Source: Phlebiopsis flavidoalba
Lineage: Eukaryota > Basidiomycota > Agaricomycetes > Polyporales > Phanerochaetaceae
Assembly (NCBI GenBank): GCA_035772785.1
Contig: JAOCPU010000023.1
Location: 310,001 to 374,000, forward strand
DNA length: 64,000 nucleotides
Reading direction: 5' to 3'
Of this stretch, positions 23,669-34,893 are shown one piece after another (within the stretch, counting starts at the first letter, position 1; every line of letters starts with the position of its first letter). Below the pieces are notes generated by a model. It was not told the DNA's origin. It saw only the letters and a program-made list of their open reading frames with translations, and did not search any database. A program made the position numbers and the translations under genes.

Positions 23669-25482
23669 CTAGATCTTGAGCCTCCCGGAACCCGCGGACG
23701 TCCCAGCCGCCCCGTCCCGTTGCGCTCCCACTCGCCGTGGCCCGCCGCGTCCTGCGCCGCCGCCGCGCGGCGCATGCGCCCGCCGGGGATGCGGATCTTG
23801 CCCGCGGCTTCTTCTTCGCGGGCGGCGCACGGGGCCGGGGCAGTCCCGCGCGCCTTGCGCTCGCGCTTCGTGAGGGCACGATCCGGCGGCGGCGGCGTGC
23901 GCTCGGGCGAGGAGATGCTCGAGAGCGAGCTCAGTTCGAGAGCGCGGGCGAGCCGGGCACGGAGAGCGTCAGCGGGCGGCGTGTCGAGCTCCGCGGGGTC
24001 GGCTGGCGCCCAGCTGGCGAGCGCGTGTCGCCGTCGTGTCGCCCGCGAGAGGCTCTTGTGCCGCTTCGCCATGCTCTGCGAGCTCTCGGAAATGGGACGC
24101 GGAGGATTCGTCGAAGGTGCGCTTGGGCGAGCGGTAGGTGCGTGAGTGGGCTCGGTTGGTGGAGGATAGCACGGGGTAGGCTGCAGGACGGGCTGGGAGG
24201 ATTGCGACGAGGAGGGGATGTCGGTTGTGGGGTGATGACGGAGCGGGACAGCGGGAGGGGAACCTGTGAGGGTGTGGCGACGGGTGGTTCTGGGATCGAC
24301 GATGTGGCAACGGGAGGTTCTGGGATCGACGGCGGTCGGCTGCCGCTTGCTCTTCGGCTTGACCGACGCAAGCTTGGACGACGTCGCGCGAGACCGGCTT
24401 CTTCCTCACAGGCGATGGCGGCGCCGTCGACAGCGGGCTCTCCTCGCCGTCCACAGGTGACCTCTTGCACATTGGGCAGCCCCGCATGCGGGCCCGCGCA
24501 AATTCCCGGATCGACGAGAAATGCTCTCCCAGTCGTGGTAGCTGCGCACCACAGCGAGGATGAGACAACACACGCAACGGGGGACCCACAGCCACGTGCA
24601 CGGGAACGGGCACGCTGACTCACGCCACATAGACTGTTCGCGCCCGCCTCGCCGGGAGGGTGGTGGGGTGGGCAACGGCGGGGGGGGGGCGCCGCGGATA
24701 GCTGTCGCTCGAGGCGCTTGCGCTCTCTCCAGAGTCAAAGTCTTCTCGCCGTCATCTCCAGGTGATTCTTGTGGCGCGTGGCGTTGCGCGTGATGGTGTC
24801 GACGGTGACGGCGGAGCGCGATTCAGCGGCGGGATCGCCCACCCGCGTTCCACTCGATAATGTATACCAGCCCTGGCTGGACGACCTTGACGTTACGTCT
24901 CCAGTGAACATATGCGCAAAGGCCGAGAGTTCGAGTGCCCGCCGGTACGTTGTCTGCCGCCGCGATTAGCATCCGCAGCGTCGGACGGAACGGGATAGAC
25001 GCTGCTCCTCACCTGGCTGGCGCATGCACTGGAGGTGTACGTCGAGGCCGCGCTCGTCGTCGACAAACGGCAGCGTACCGCCGCTTGTGCGCCTCGATCC
25101 ACGCGCACACATCCGCGCGGAGCCGCGCGTGGTGCGCCTCGGTGCCGTACAGCTGGTCGGACAGCGCGCGGAAGAGGCAGTTGCCGTCGCCCAGCGTCGG
25201 CGCGGCGTACAGCCCGAGGGCGCGCAGCTGCTCCAGTCAGCAGCTGCGTGTTCTGCGCGGGGTCCGCGAGGGCCTGCAGGGGGGCGCATCAGCAGCGGCG
25301 GGCGGCGGGCGGGGAAACAATGACGGACCTTGCCCCTGCTCCTGGTCGTGCGGGAGCGCACACTGGCGAGAACGGGCAGCATTTTTTTTTTTCGTCAGCG
25401 ACGGCGGTGAGGACGGGGCGCGCACGCTCGCGACTCACGCTGGGGTCGCTGCCTTGGCACTCTTCCGCTTTGTATGGGCCAT
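23669..25482 (-). CDS. OTU-family cysteine deubiquitinase
   Basis: Cleaves ubiquitin from proteins; catalytic Cys in the Asp-Gly-Asn-Cys signature at 25188-25177, within PTLGDGNCLFRALSDQLYG. The start (25482) gives MAHTKRKSAKAATPA and a clean GT...AG intron (25438-25363). A second intron (25328-25274) leads into LRALGLYAAPTL. After FVDDERGLDVHLQCMRQPG comes a third intron (25012-24954), then LELSAFAHM and RNVKVVQPG, the order seen in OTUD3-like enzymes. A long disordered C-terminal half follows: Ser/Pro stretches, SPKRTFDESSAS, SSLSSISSPERTPPPPDRA, LTKRERKA, AGKIRIPGG and VRGFRE. The stop is placed at 23669-23671. One extra G just before it shifts the frame, and without it the end reads ELKI then TAG. 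Domain identity is firm; the substrate chain type is unknown. Confidence 0.85.
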
Positions 25483-26045
25483 ACGTCGTTGTGGGGGTGT
25501 GTGCTCGCTGTCCGGTGGCGACGTCGAGGTGAGGGAAAGGTCGTTGGAGGAGGCTCTGGGGTCTTTTGTGTATCAGTTTTCAGGGACATTCTGACACTGC
25601 CTTTTTGGGCTTCGCGCTCACCGACCTTTTATACGCCTCCTTTTGTTCTCGTCTTTGCCGAGGCGTACGTCTCGTCGAGTGCAAGAAGGCAAATATAACA
25701 AAGATGCAATCGTCGTGTAGATTAAGAGGGCTATCGATGGAGGACGTTGGCCTGGCTTTGCAACTTGAGCTCGCCACGCTCAGCTGCCGCCGCCGGAACG
25801 AGCCGCACTCATCCGAGCTCAGCTCAGCTGGGAGGCAAAAGCGACGATATTCGATTTTGACTGGTTTTGTACCTGCGGCTCGCCAACATCGCTACGGATT
25901 GGAAGTTCATCTTGCAAAAGGATAGGCCACGAGGAGGCGTACGACGTGTGTGCGTTCAAGGTTGAACGACGAAGAGTGAAAGCGATTCCGAAGTTGCTCA
26001 TAGTACAGTTCGCCACAAAATACAGATTCTTGGGGAATTCGCGAT
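25483..26045. other. intergenic between OTU and GH78 genes
   Basis: Promoter and 5' leader of the OTU gene and the 3' flank of the GH78 gene. A 119-residue plus-strand frame (25566-25925) has no domain. Confidence 0.5.
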
Positions 26046-28510
26046 TCAAAGAGGCACTGTAATATTAAAACTTGCCTCCCGGAAGCGCAAGTCCCCCAGC
26101 TTCTCCAGCAGCCATTTCTCTCCCATTGACTGTCGCCTTGTTCGTAGACGGGGACCTGTCACGACCCCGCTCGTCCCCTCCGGCACATCGATACTCCAGG
26201 TCCAGCACATTCTTGCTCACCGACCACTTGACGCCAAACCACCCGAGGGGCGTCGCAAACCCACCCTGCGCAGCCGGCAAGCCCGACAGATGCGGCGCGA
26301 CGGCCCACTGCTTGCCCTGCCGGCGGGCGCCGTGACGCGCAGCGGCCGAGGACGTAGATACGTGAGCGCGCTCGTCGGGCCCGAGCTCCGTATTTCCAGC
26401 CGTGCGCGTGTGCTCGTGACGGGGGGAAGTGTAGCTCGTGCGGTCGTAGTTGTAGCCGCGGTAGGAGCGGTAGCCGAGCGAGCCGTTTGCGGTGAAGCCC
26501 TCGAGGAGCGTCGATTGCACGCTGAGGTTCGTGTAGAGCATGTAGCCCCACTCGCGGTGCAGGAGGTCCATTGCGCGGGCGTCGTTGCCCGACGCGAAGT
26601 GCGCTTGAAGCTGAAACTTATTTGAAGTCATGTTTATTGGCGAATAACGACGGTGCGCACCTCGAGCGAGCCAATGAACGGCGAAACTGTGTCAGGGAGC
26701 TCAGGTGCGATCGCACCAATATCGTTCCAATTCTTAGTCAAGCCGAGGCTGACAGCGTTGGCCTGCTCAGCAGACGTGGTAAGGTTGTAGAGCACCGCCA
26801 TAGAGTTTGCGTCCTGTGGACCAGAGCGTCGTCGTCGTGTTGTCTCGATACATGCCCGCAGAAGGCAGCCAGAAACGCCTCGTTGAAGTGCGTTTTGAGG
26901 GCTGCTGCGCTGGAGGACCAGTTTGCTGCCAAGGACGTCGCCCTCGTTCAATGCCGATGCGAGGTCCGTTGCGGTAATCAACGTCTGCCCGGACATTAAT
27001 CACGGCACGAACGAGTGTATAAGAAGGAACCCACCTGGTACAGCAATGCATTACCCTCGGAATTATGTCCCTCCACCACCCTGGCGGGCCCAATCACGCA
27101 AACCCGTGACGTTCATCAAACCAGAAACTATCCACCTTGCCCAGGACGAAGCCAACTGCCTTCGTATAGTTCGTCACACGAACGACCCTTCAGCCACTCC
27201 TCGTCTCCAAGAAAACAAGAAGTAGTTGTGTGTGACCGATGAGCGTCCACATGTGGTATGTGTCGCTGCCGGTTTGCGAGAGAGGCGGACCCGACTCGGG
27301 AGTAGGGAGCGCACCAGTGGTAGGGTTGATAGCGGCGAAACATGGTAGCGAGAGCGTTCCGAGTGGGGATGAGATCGTTGGTGGAGACGAACTGGGGTGG
27401 GAGACTGCGACGCCCATGTCACCTGATAGCTGTTAGACTGACAAAGAGATCGTCTCGAGGGTAGTTCACACACCAGGCCATACAGCACTGGCGGCGGGAA
27501 GCAATGAGCACCGCTTGTACCTAGGATATGTGAAGTACTCACCGGTCGCGCTTTCGCACCATCGAAACGATGATATAGGCCCAGCAAACGCCCACTCGTA
27601 AGGCAGGTCGGTGTTCGCCCAGCCTGGGGACGGCACCGCGGTATCTGCCTACCCGTATGCAGCCCAGATCGTAGCGCGTAAGTCTGCACCGTATATGCGC
27701 CCTGAGTACCAAATCCCTAGTCGGCGGCCTCAGTCTCGCGCCACGCAGAACAGCTATAACGCGACCTACATACACTTGGTCAAAAAAGTCCTTGTCGTGG
27801 ACCAGTCGGGATCAGAGAGGACGAGCGGTAGTTAAAAGTAGCCGCTGTAGCGCTCGCGCAAGTTCCACGTCGTGATCAGTGAGGTGAGGAGAACGAGATG
27901 GCACAGGAGATGTTGCCGGGAGATTGTTACAGAGGCCTTTGATGTCGAGACTAGAGTCAGGTAGCGGAAGCCGCCGCGGAGGCCACCGCGGGCTGGGTCC
28001 AAAACAAACCTTTTTCGGGAGAGGGGTTTTCGATGTGAAGGATGCCGTCGTAAAAGATTGGTTCAGAGTGGGGTTTTTTGTGGAGTCGTCCGAAGTTGAA
28101 GGGGAAGAAACGAACATGGGAGATTCGGTGAAAGGACAGGGCCAGGGCAGACGATCTCGACACGCCGTCGAAGTTCAGGGATATAAGCCCGCCGACCTGG
28201 GTCAATCGTCAGCAAAACGTCTGTTTCAGGAAGCCCCGCCACAAACCTCTTTTCCGAAGTCTAGCGTCAACCACGACTCGTTCCCCCTCAACGTCGCCTT
28301 GCCTCCACTCGTCAACAGCCCATGCGCATTCTGGATAGACCCATGCGACTCCTTCACCGCCGTCGGCCGCACGACCTTCGACGCCGGCGCGAGGATTCTT
28401 TTTTTTTGAACGCGTCGCCCAATCCCCAGGGCCCACTCGGCGCGGCGCCCCACGCGGCCCACCGTCCGCCGCAAGTGCTATTTTTTTTGAACAAGCAATA
28501 CGCCGCGCAT
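26046..28510 (-). CDS. secreted alpha-L-rhamnosidase, glycoside hydrolase family 78
   Basis: Inverting hydrolase removing terminal alpha-L-rhamnose from pectic rhamnogalacturonan or plant glycosides; acts outside the cell. The start at 28510 gives MRGVLLV followed by a hydrophobic stretch after one indel, a signal peptide. The N-terminal beta-domain is read as APASKVV, RPTAVKESHGSIQNAHGLLT (about 28370) and GLISLNFDG (about 28190). The (alpha/alpha)6 barrel is seen in DTYHMWTLIG (about 27260), THFNEAF (about 26890), CPQDANSMAVLYNLTTS, KNWNDIGAIAPELPDTVSPF (about 26690) and REWGYMLY plus LLEGFTANGSLGYRSYRGYN (about 26550-26450). The C-terminal beta-domain has QWAVAPHLSGLP and TPLGWFGVKW. The end reads as GSFNITVPL then TGA at 26048-26046 once one extra A is discounted. 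Several frame shifts occur. Family firm; the exact sugar substrate is not. Confidence 0.85.
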
Positions 28511-29079
28511 GACGCGATATACACGTAGAACATGCAGTAGCTTGGAGCCCTTATGTACTCGCCGTATGACGGGCGAATCAGAGGACTCCGCGGCGGGCCG
28601 GGGACGAAGGCGGAGGGGCTGCGCGTGACCGCGACACGAGCGCGTCCTATGGTGTCCGTCAGATGGCGGTATACGAGAAAGAAGAGGGTCGTAGACGTAC
28701 GTATGGACCAGGTGATTTGCGCCTTCTTTTTTTCTCATTCTGATTGATGCGTTGGGATTTTGCGTGTATGGGCAGGGTTGTGGCTCCGTGCGTCGGCCAT
28801 GTTTTACTCAAATTATCGTTGGAATTATCTAGGAGTCGGCGATTAAATACGGGTCCTCTCACTTTTGATATTGAATTTAGACTTTACGATGCCCGCAGGT
28901 CAAGCCCAGATAATGAGGGGGAGTATGTGAGCCCCTGGGAGGGCGTGCCTCCCTCGCAGCAACCATGATATGGCAAGACTCAGGCTGCTGGACACGCAGA
29001 CGATCTAGAACGAGAGTCCTGGATTCAGCGGGTACTTCATAGAAGAACTAGCTAGGCTGTATTTACCTTTCACCAACGC
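28511..29079. other. GH78 promoter region
   Basis: Upstream DNA of the minus-strand GH78 gene. Short frames only, no domain. Confidence 0.5.
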
Positions 29080-29272
29080 GCTAATGACTCTTCTTGCTAC
29101 CCATACTTCATTTGAACCTTGTCCGCCTCAATAAAAACACGGCCTTGTAGAAGCTGCTTCATAGCCCGCCAGAAGAGAGGCTTTGTAAGGTAGCAATATT
29201 CGACGATGTTGAGAACGGCTGATGAACCAGAAAGCGAACCCTTGCGAAGGAGCCCCATGACGTTATGCTAGA
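29080..29272 (-). other. orphan coding-like segment, about 60 residues
   Basis: Below the length usually listed and without an initiator of note. The minus strand from about 29240 to 29085 is open and reads GLLRKGSLSGSSAVLNIVEY, then CYLTKPLFWRAMKQLLQGRV and FIEADKVQMKYG. The mix of hydrophobic and basic residues is typical of folded protein and unlike the random frames nearby. No flanking exon could be joined to it. It may be an exon of a missed gene or a relic. Confidence 0.3.
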
Positions 29273-30048
29273 GATTCTCTATCGTGGCCGAGTTTTTGCG
29301 TAGTGGTCCGACTGACGAGGCAGACACAAGTATTTGGGAGGAGTGTACCGTGAATCAAGCCAGAGAAGAGGTCGTAAAGGTATTATGAGAACACTTGAGG
29401 ATTCTCGTTAAACAGTCTGCACCATGGATCGTAGTTTTTTGAGCAAGATATCTCAGAGCGATGGAACTATTTGAGGGCAAACGCATAGATCAGGCCTATG
29501 GAGTTATCCTGATGTGGCCTACTCAATGAGGACTATTCTTGGAGCGGGAAATGCACGTATATCAGAGCCGAGAGTAGTGTAAACCTGTGTGATAGTTTCT
29601 GCATTCTAGCTAAGGTGGGAGTCGGGTCGCCCGCCGCGCAGGATCACACCAAGCTTGAAGCGAGGCGGTCGGGACAAAAGGTTCTCATGATCACGTGATA
29701 GCCACAAATCTCAGAGAGGCTCGTCGACGTCACACTGTACAACCTCGCGAGAAATTTCGCTCATGATACAAATCGGTGGTGTCAAACTTTTCAACCAATA
29801 CATGCCATTTCAGCTGTTTTAAATCTAAATCGTACCCGTCGTTATACCTGCGTCGCTTACTATTACAAGAAATTACATGGATTTGCCGGTAAGTCTTCAA
29901 GTTCTCATAGCCCTCACATGTCAAGTACGGGCCTTGTCTCCCTCAATAAAATATTGCCAAGAATGTCACCTCTCTTGTGCTCGTAGTCAGCCTGCAAGTA
30001 GTGTCAGCCCTCAGGATTCACAAAACCAATGATGACTAACGCCACACC
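29273..30048. other. AT-rich intergenic stretch
   Basis: No gene or repeat recognised. It contains the 3' flank of the HIG1-domain gene. Confidence 0.45.
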
Positions 30049-30736
30049 TTAGACGTGATGGGGCCCTTCCTCCCTCTTATTAAGGTGTCGCGCCTCGTGT
30101 GGGCGATATATCCGGAAGTGAGCAACAAACCGAGTGTCAGTCCCACTGCGCCCACAGTCTTGCCTGCACGATTTTTTTGCGGAGCAGTTTGGTATGGGTT
30201 TCTAGAGATACACGGATCCCGAAACTTGTCGCGAGCGCGGTCGCCCAGACGCCCAAGACGATGCCCCACTGGTGTCGTGCCGCCCAATCTTGGGCTTTCT
30301 GCGATACCGAAAGAGACTGCCAGTGCTCTGCATTCTGCAGCCCGTCTGGCGTCGATCGCGGCTGCACCTGGGCCCGTCCTTGTTGTGCTTGATTTAGCGC
30401 ACACCGACGAAACATGGCATGAACAGCATACCAGTTGTTCTCTCTCATACTTGAGACCCGCATGCTCGGCTGCAAAATGACGACAGCGGGAACAATGACC
30501 ATGACAGCGCCGAAAGCTCTTTCAGCGATGGAGGAAGACCGCGATAATATGGCCAGCGACGTTGTAGAAGGTACGAGCCGGGGATCGTGAGGCCTACTAC
30601 ACACCGCTTACAAACCCTCGGATACCTCCATTAACTGTCACACGATATTGGAGCATCAGCTTCGTCCTTGGTAATGAGCTACTGTCTCTGTCAGTCACGA
30701 ACGAGTCTCTATTATTTTGGAGAAACATGCCTTCAT
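30049..30736 (-). CDS. HIG1-domain respiratory supercomplex factor, Rcf2-like
   Basis: Small inner-mitochondrial-membrane protein that helps cytochrome oxidase associate into respiratory supercomplexes. Minus strand: an N-terminal piece TKDEADA (about 30680), VNGGIRGFVSG (about 30630) and, after a one-base shift, IPGSYLLQRRWPYYR and AFGAVMVIVPAVVI, a first pair of membrane helices. After an intron follow QDWAARHQWGIVLGVWATAL and NPYQTAPQ, then IVQARLWAQ, the HIG1 helix with a QRRQ-like motif in which one Arg is Gln, and GLTLGLLLTSGYIAHTRRDT. The stop TAA is at 30051-30049. The ATG at 30736 is the best upstream start, followed by an intron into the conserved part. It lies between pectinase genes with no functional link. 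Rcf2 rather than Rcf1 is chosen from the four-helix layout. Confidence 0.75.
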
Positions 30737-31235
30737 GTTTCTGGTAAAGATTCTGGTTAAGTGTGGAAGTGGGGATTAATGAGGAAGAGGTATAAACGGT
30801 TTTTGGCGTGTTCATTTATTGCTCTTTTACAGTGTTTTATGTATGACGTCCTTGTGGTGCGCGATGGATTGTTGCGAGCGAGTGGGGAGTGGGGCCTGGA
30901 TCCCCCCCGGCTTTTGGAGCGCGCTTAACCCCCCATCAGTGACTTTTGGAGAGCATTGAGCGCGGGACGCGGGGTGGGGAGCAAATTCTCCAATCGAACC
31001 TCGGGATTCACTTGTGCTACGGGTCTTGTGAACCAGGGCTGATGAAAGAGTTCCATATTTTGAATTATGAATCTCGGATTATACCATCGGTCAAGAGGTC
31101 AAGCCATTACTCACGTTAGTCAGCCGTTACCCACAGCGTTTATATGTGGGTGTTGTGGTTATGCATATATAGACGCGTAACCGACACCAGGCTACTTCCT
31201 ATGCTGCCGCATATTCAATGCGAGTCCTAACCGGT
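30737..31235. other. promoter region of the HIG1-domain gene
   Basis: No coding frame. It separates the HIG1 gene start from the 3' end of pectin methylesterase A. Confidence 0.5.
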
Positions 31236-32690
31236 CTACATGAATGTAGTATCAACCCAGGAGCTCCAGTCGCTCCCGACAGTCGTCGAAAAATAGTATA
31301 CGAGGCTGCCTCGCTGCTGTTAAGTGCTGTGGCGAACGAGGGTCTCTTCGCGCCTGAGACACCTAATCCGGTGCTATTAAAACTCAGCGAATACAATATT
31401 GTCAGTACGAGGGTCACTTGAGGACCATTCTGACCAGATGGCCTTGTTCATCTGGAACAGGGGGGGGGGGGGGGGGGGTGGGGTAAAGGTAAGCTTCTCA
31501 TCGGAGTTGCTGACTCGGCAAAGGACATACTGGGGCATTGATGATGGTGTTCTTAAACACGACTCTGCACGACAAATGTAAGCCTCGGCCGCTATGCATC
31601 TAAGGGTGCTCTTACTTGGCAAAGTCTAAGAGCAATTGGTGGACCGTCAGTGCTAGACACCTAATAATTGTGACGATATCGTTAGCTTACCTCCCCACGG
31701 TCGTCCTAGGAAGACGTTTCCCGTCACATTCGAGAAAGCATCCGAGGCGGCGATGATGGTATTTGTGTCGAAAACATCTGTGAGGTATACTAAGGGTGCT
31801 GTCGATATATTGGTAGGAGTAGAACGTACAAAGGGTGTCGTCATCCGACTCTCGACCATTGGCGGTAATGCACCCTGCTCCTTTACTGGCAATGGTGTTG
31901 CCTTGGAAGTACGCCTGACCTTGACGACCGAAAATAAAATCGACTCCTCCCTAAAACGTGATGTCTCATGGAATCAAGAGTAGTGATCACATGTAATCCA
32001 CTCCACCCACCTCAATGTAAGATTTCAAGTATACTTGCGTTCCGACGTTCGCATAAAGTGTGTCCTATCAACACAGCCAGTGAGATGAATATTTTCCAAA
32101 GATGACGATAAAGGGTGACCTACTTGGTAAGAAAAGAAAGCACAATCGACAAGCATACGCCCCAAATTTACTGCCGTATTGGCTGAGCGCAATCGCCTGG
32201 CCATTCGTTTGCGCTACGCCAAAGTCGTTGCGAATATCCAGGTTGTAAAGCTTGACATTATTTGTTTTGACTCGCAGCGTGCCGGTCGCATCATCGCTTG
32301 CGGAGGTGGCGAGCGATGCACTGTGTGTAATGACGACCTGGTTCGCGGTAAAATCTGTCGTATCAGACGGTAGCCAAAATATCTGTTCAAACAAGCAATC
32401 AGAAAATACGTCGAGAAATTGAAGGTGAGATACGTACAGTCACAGGTCCGCTCCGATCAATTAGGACCTGTTCTTGGTACTTTCCAGGATACATGAAGAC
32501 GACCTGAGACGAGTCATCGTTCGGAAGCGACGCAATAGCAGAGGAGATCTAGAGTGTTTTGAATTGGCCAGACATAGTTGTGCTGGATGGATTGACGACA
32601 ATCGCGCCAGATGGGGGCGACGTTCGTGACGCGGCATGGGCCCAGTGGTAACACGAATACAGACCAAAAGGCCACCTTAGAAAGGAGCAT
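31236..32690 (-). CDS. secreted pectin methylesterase A (carbohydrate esterase family 8)
   Basis: Removes methyl esters from homogalacturonan in plant walls, exposing it to pectate lyases and polygalacturonases. The start at 32690 gives MLLSKVAFWSVFVLPLG, a signal peptide. Family motifs follow in order: YPGKYQEQ (about 32500), FTANQVVITHSAS, QAIALSQYGSKFGAYAC, YQDTLYANVGTQVYLKSYIE split by an intron, GGVDFIFGRQGQAYFQG carrying the catalytic Asp and oxyanion Gln (about 31945), FDTNTIIAASDAFSNVTGN, LGRPWG with the substrate-binding Arg (about 31705), and NKAIWSEWSSS. The end reads GSDWSSWVDTTFM then TAG (31238-31236). Introns are visible at 32437-32383, 32123-32065, 32010-31951, 31690-31626, 31615-31565 and 31530-31452, and perhaps a 40-bp one at 31829-31790. 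Frame breaks are few. Catalytic residues are intact, so the protein is probably active. Confidence 0.9.
31461..31483. repeat. poly-G tract (poly-C on the gene strand) in an intron of pectin methylesterase A
   Basis: Eighteen G, one T, four G. On the minus strand this is an unbroken C run ending nine bases before the acceptor of intron 31530-31452, so it serves as the polypyrimidine tract. Confidence 0.9.
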
Positions 32691-32744
32691 TGCGGGCGAG
32701 CTCGTACAGCAGTGCTTTCATCCTGAAGCAGAGCTAGTGACTAG

Positions 32745-32754
32745 CTATATAAAT
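32745..32754 (-). promoter_or_regulatory. TATA box of pectin methylesterase A
   Basis: TTTATATAG on the minus strand, 55 bases upstream of the ATG at 32690, in GC-moderate DNA. The position matches that of the paralogue's TATA box. Confidence 0.6.
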
Positions 32755-33422
32755 TGCGGGTCAGCGAAAAACGTCATTGGGATAGCAGGACCTACGCGCC
32801 GCGCGTGACTGTTCTGGAAGGAGAACGTGACTCTCACGGATGCGCTGTCAAGGCACCAAGCGGGCCGTGGCCCGTCGGGGATTGCGTTGTCAAAACGGAT
32901 CACGCCTCGTGAGCTGCCTGCCTGTAAGTCAAGGACGTAGAACAGGTAGTAGAAGTTCAATCAGGCGTTCCGGACATTCTAAGACATGGCAGCACGAAAG
33001 CACGGAGGAAGGACCTCATACGAAACAGAGCAACAACGGACATTACCCTCTGTATTGAGCCTCGAAGTGGAAGCATGCGAGATTTTCGCCTGCCAGGCAA
33101 AACACGGAATCAGCGACCAAAAGTCACACACGAGGAGACTTGTTTATGCCCTACTTCACAGTGTCTTCGCGAAAGATTCTGTACTCAAGCCGGGTTTTAG
33201 CGATTTCCATCGTTGGTACGACAAGAACGAGCTCCCTCGTCAGGACTGGAACGGGTCAGCCGGTGTTTTATTTCGGAAAGCAAGATAGAAGGGCGGATCG
33301 ATAGATTTTTGAGTTTGCTAGATTTACATTTTGGCAGTCTGAGAGCTGTCATATTTAATTGAGTCACCAAATGGGCAAGTGAAGAGCAAAGCTTACTGAA
33401 TCATAGAGCTAAGACGCGGGAT
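32755..33422. other. spacer between the two pectin methylesterase genes
   Basis: Upstream regulatory DNA of copy A and 3' flank of copy B. A 100-residue plus-strand frame (32986-33288) shows no domain. Confidence 0.5.
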
Positions 33423-34840
33423 CTACATGTAGTTAGTGTCAACCCATGATGCCCAATCGCTCCCGACAGCTGTCGCAATAGTGTACCCAGCGGCAGCCAC
33501 TACTGCTTAAGGGACCGTGGAAAAGGACGTGGTCTCTTCGCCCCTGATACGCCTGAGCCCGTACTATTGTACTCAGCGAAGAGGATGTTGTCAATCATTG
33601 GGTTGCTAGAGGACCATTCGGACCAGATGGCCTTGTTCAGCTTCACAACACGAGGTCAGCTTCAGGTGGAGGCTAAAGGGGCAAGAGTTTTAGGCTTAAC
33701 TGGGGCGGTGATGATGGTGTTCTTGAATATATACCCTGATAAATCTAAGGATGAGTAAAGTATGCGTATCCCTTGTATAGAATCCGAATTACTTGGCGTA
33801 GTCTATGGCGACGTTCATGAGCTTGCGAAATTTAGACCACCTTATCACGTACCTCCCCATGGTCGCCCAAGAATACATTGTTCGTCACGTTCGAGAAGTG
33901 GTCTGAGGCAGCGATGATGGGTGTTCGTGTCGAAGACGTCTATCAGAATTTTTAATGTACTCGTCACTACGTCGTGAGGTAAAAGTGAGTGAACGTACAC
34001 ATAGTATTGTCGTCTGACTGGCGGCCATTGGCGGTGATACATCCTGCGCCTTTACTGGCAATAAGTGTTGCCTTGGAAGAAAAGCTTGACCATGACGACC
34101 AAAGATGAAGTCGACTCCTCCCTGGTGCGCATTGCATGAGCGTCGAAAGCAGAACCTAAAGTGTGTTCACCCACCTCAATGTAGGACTTCAGGTATACTT
34201 GAGTGCCTTGGTTCGCATAAAGCGTGTCCTGAGCCTGTGTTAATTTTTCTACAGGGATGGTATTCTGAGGAACTCACCTGATATGAAAAGAACCGACAAG
34301 CGTAGGCACCAAACTTGCTGCCGTATTCGCTGAGCGCAATCGCTTGACCAGTCAGTTCGAGACGTGCCGAACTCGTTGCGAATGTCCAGATTGTAGAGGC
34401 TAACGCTGTCCGACTTCACGCGGACCGTTCCGGACGCGTCGTCACTGGAGGCCCCGGTAGCAGGTGAAGCGGCATGGGAGATCACGACTTGATTGGCCGT
34501 GAAGTCAGCTGTAATATTCGTCGTGTATCCATAGATCTGGAAGCAAAGATGAGTTCGTGGTTTAAAAAAAGGTACAGACGCGACGCACACGGGCGTGACA
34601 GGTCCACTGCGGTTGATGAGGACTTGTTCTTCATATGTTCCAGGGTACATGAATATAGTTTTCGACGAGCCATCGTTTGGAAGAGACGCAATAGCAGACG
34701 ATAGAGTCTTGAAAAACTGGCCGCGAGGTAGTGGTTGACGGGTTGACTACGATTGAGCCGGAAGGGGGAGAAGTCCTTGATGCCGCGAATACCAATGGCA
34801 CGAGCGCAAAGAGCAGCACTGCGAGGGACATATACATCAT
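33423..34840 (-). CDS. secreted pectin methylesterase B (CE8), tandem paralogue of copy A
   Basis: Same activity as copy A and head-to-tail with it, about 730 bp apart. The start at 34840 gives MMYMSLAVLLFALVPLVFA, a clear signal peptide, then SRTSPPSGSIVVNPSTTT. Motifs: MYPGTYEEQVLINRSGPVT, FTANQVVISHAASPATGASS, SLYNLDIRNEFG, then QAIAL-like residues disturbed by frame shifts (34350-34310). An SYQDTLY equivalent, a GVDFIFG equivalent near 34100, and LGRPWG near 33865 follow. The last exon (about 33640-33425) reads LNKAIWSEWSS with AEYNSTGSGVSGAKRP and ends VGSDWASWVDTNYM then TAG. Intron positions match copy A, including one before the NKAIWSEW exon, where copy B has an ordinary acceptor without the poly-C run. 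More frame breaks than copy A. Confidence 0.85.
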
Positions 34841-34885
34841 GGTCAGTGTGATCAGTGGTATATCCACAGCAACAAGACTCCAGAG

Positions 34886-34893
34886 CTTTTATA
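34886..34893 (-). promoter_or_regulatory. TATA box of pectin methylesterase B
   Basis: TATAAAAG on the minus strand, 46 bases upstream of the ATG at 34840. A perfect consensus. Confidence 0.7.
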
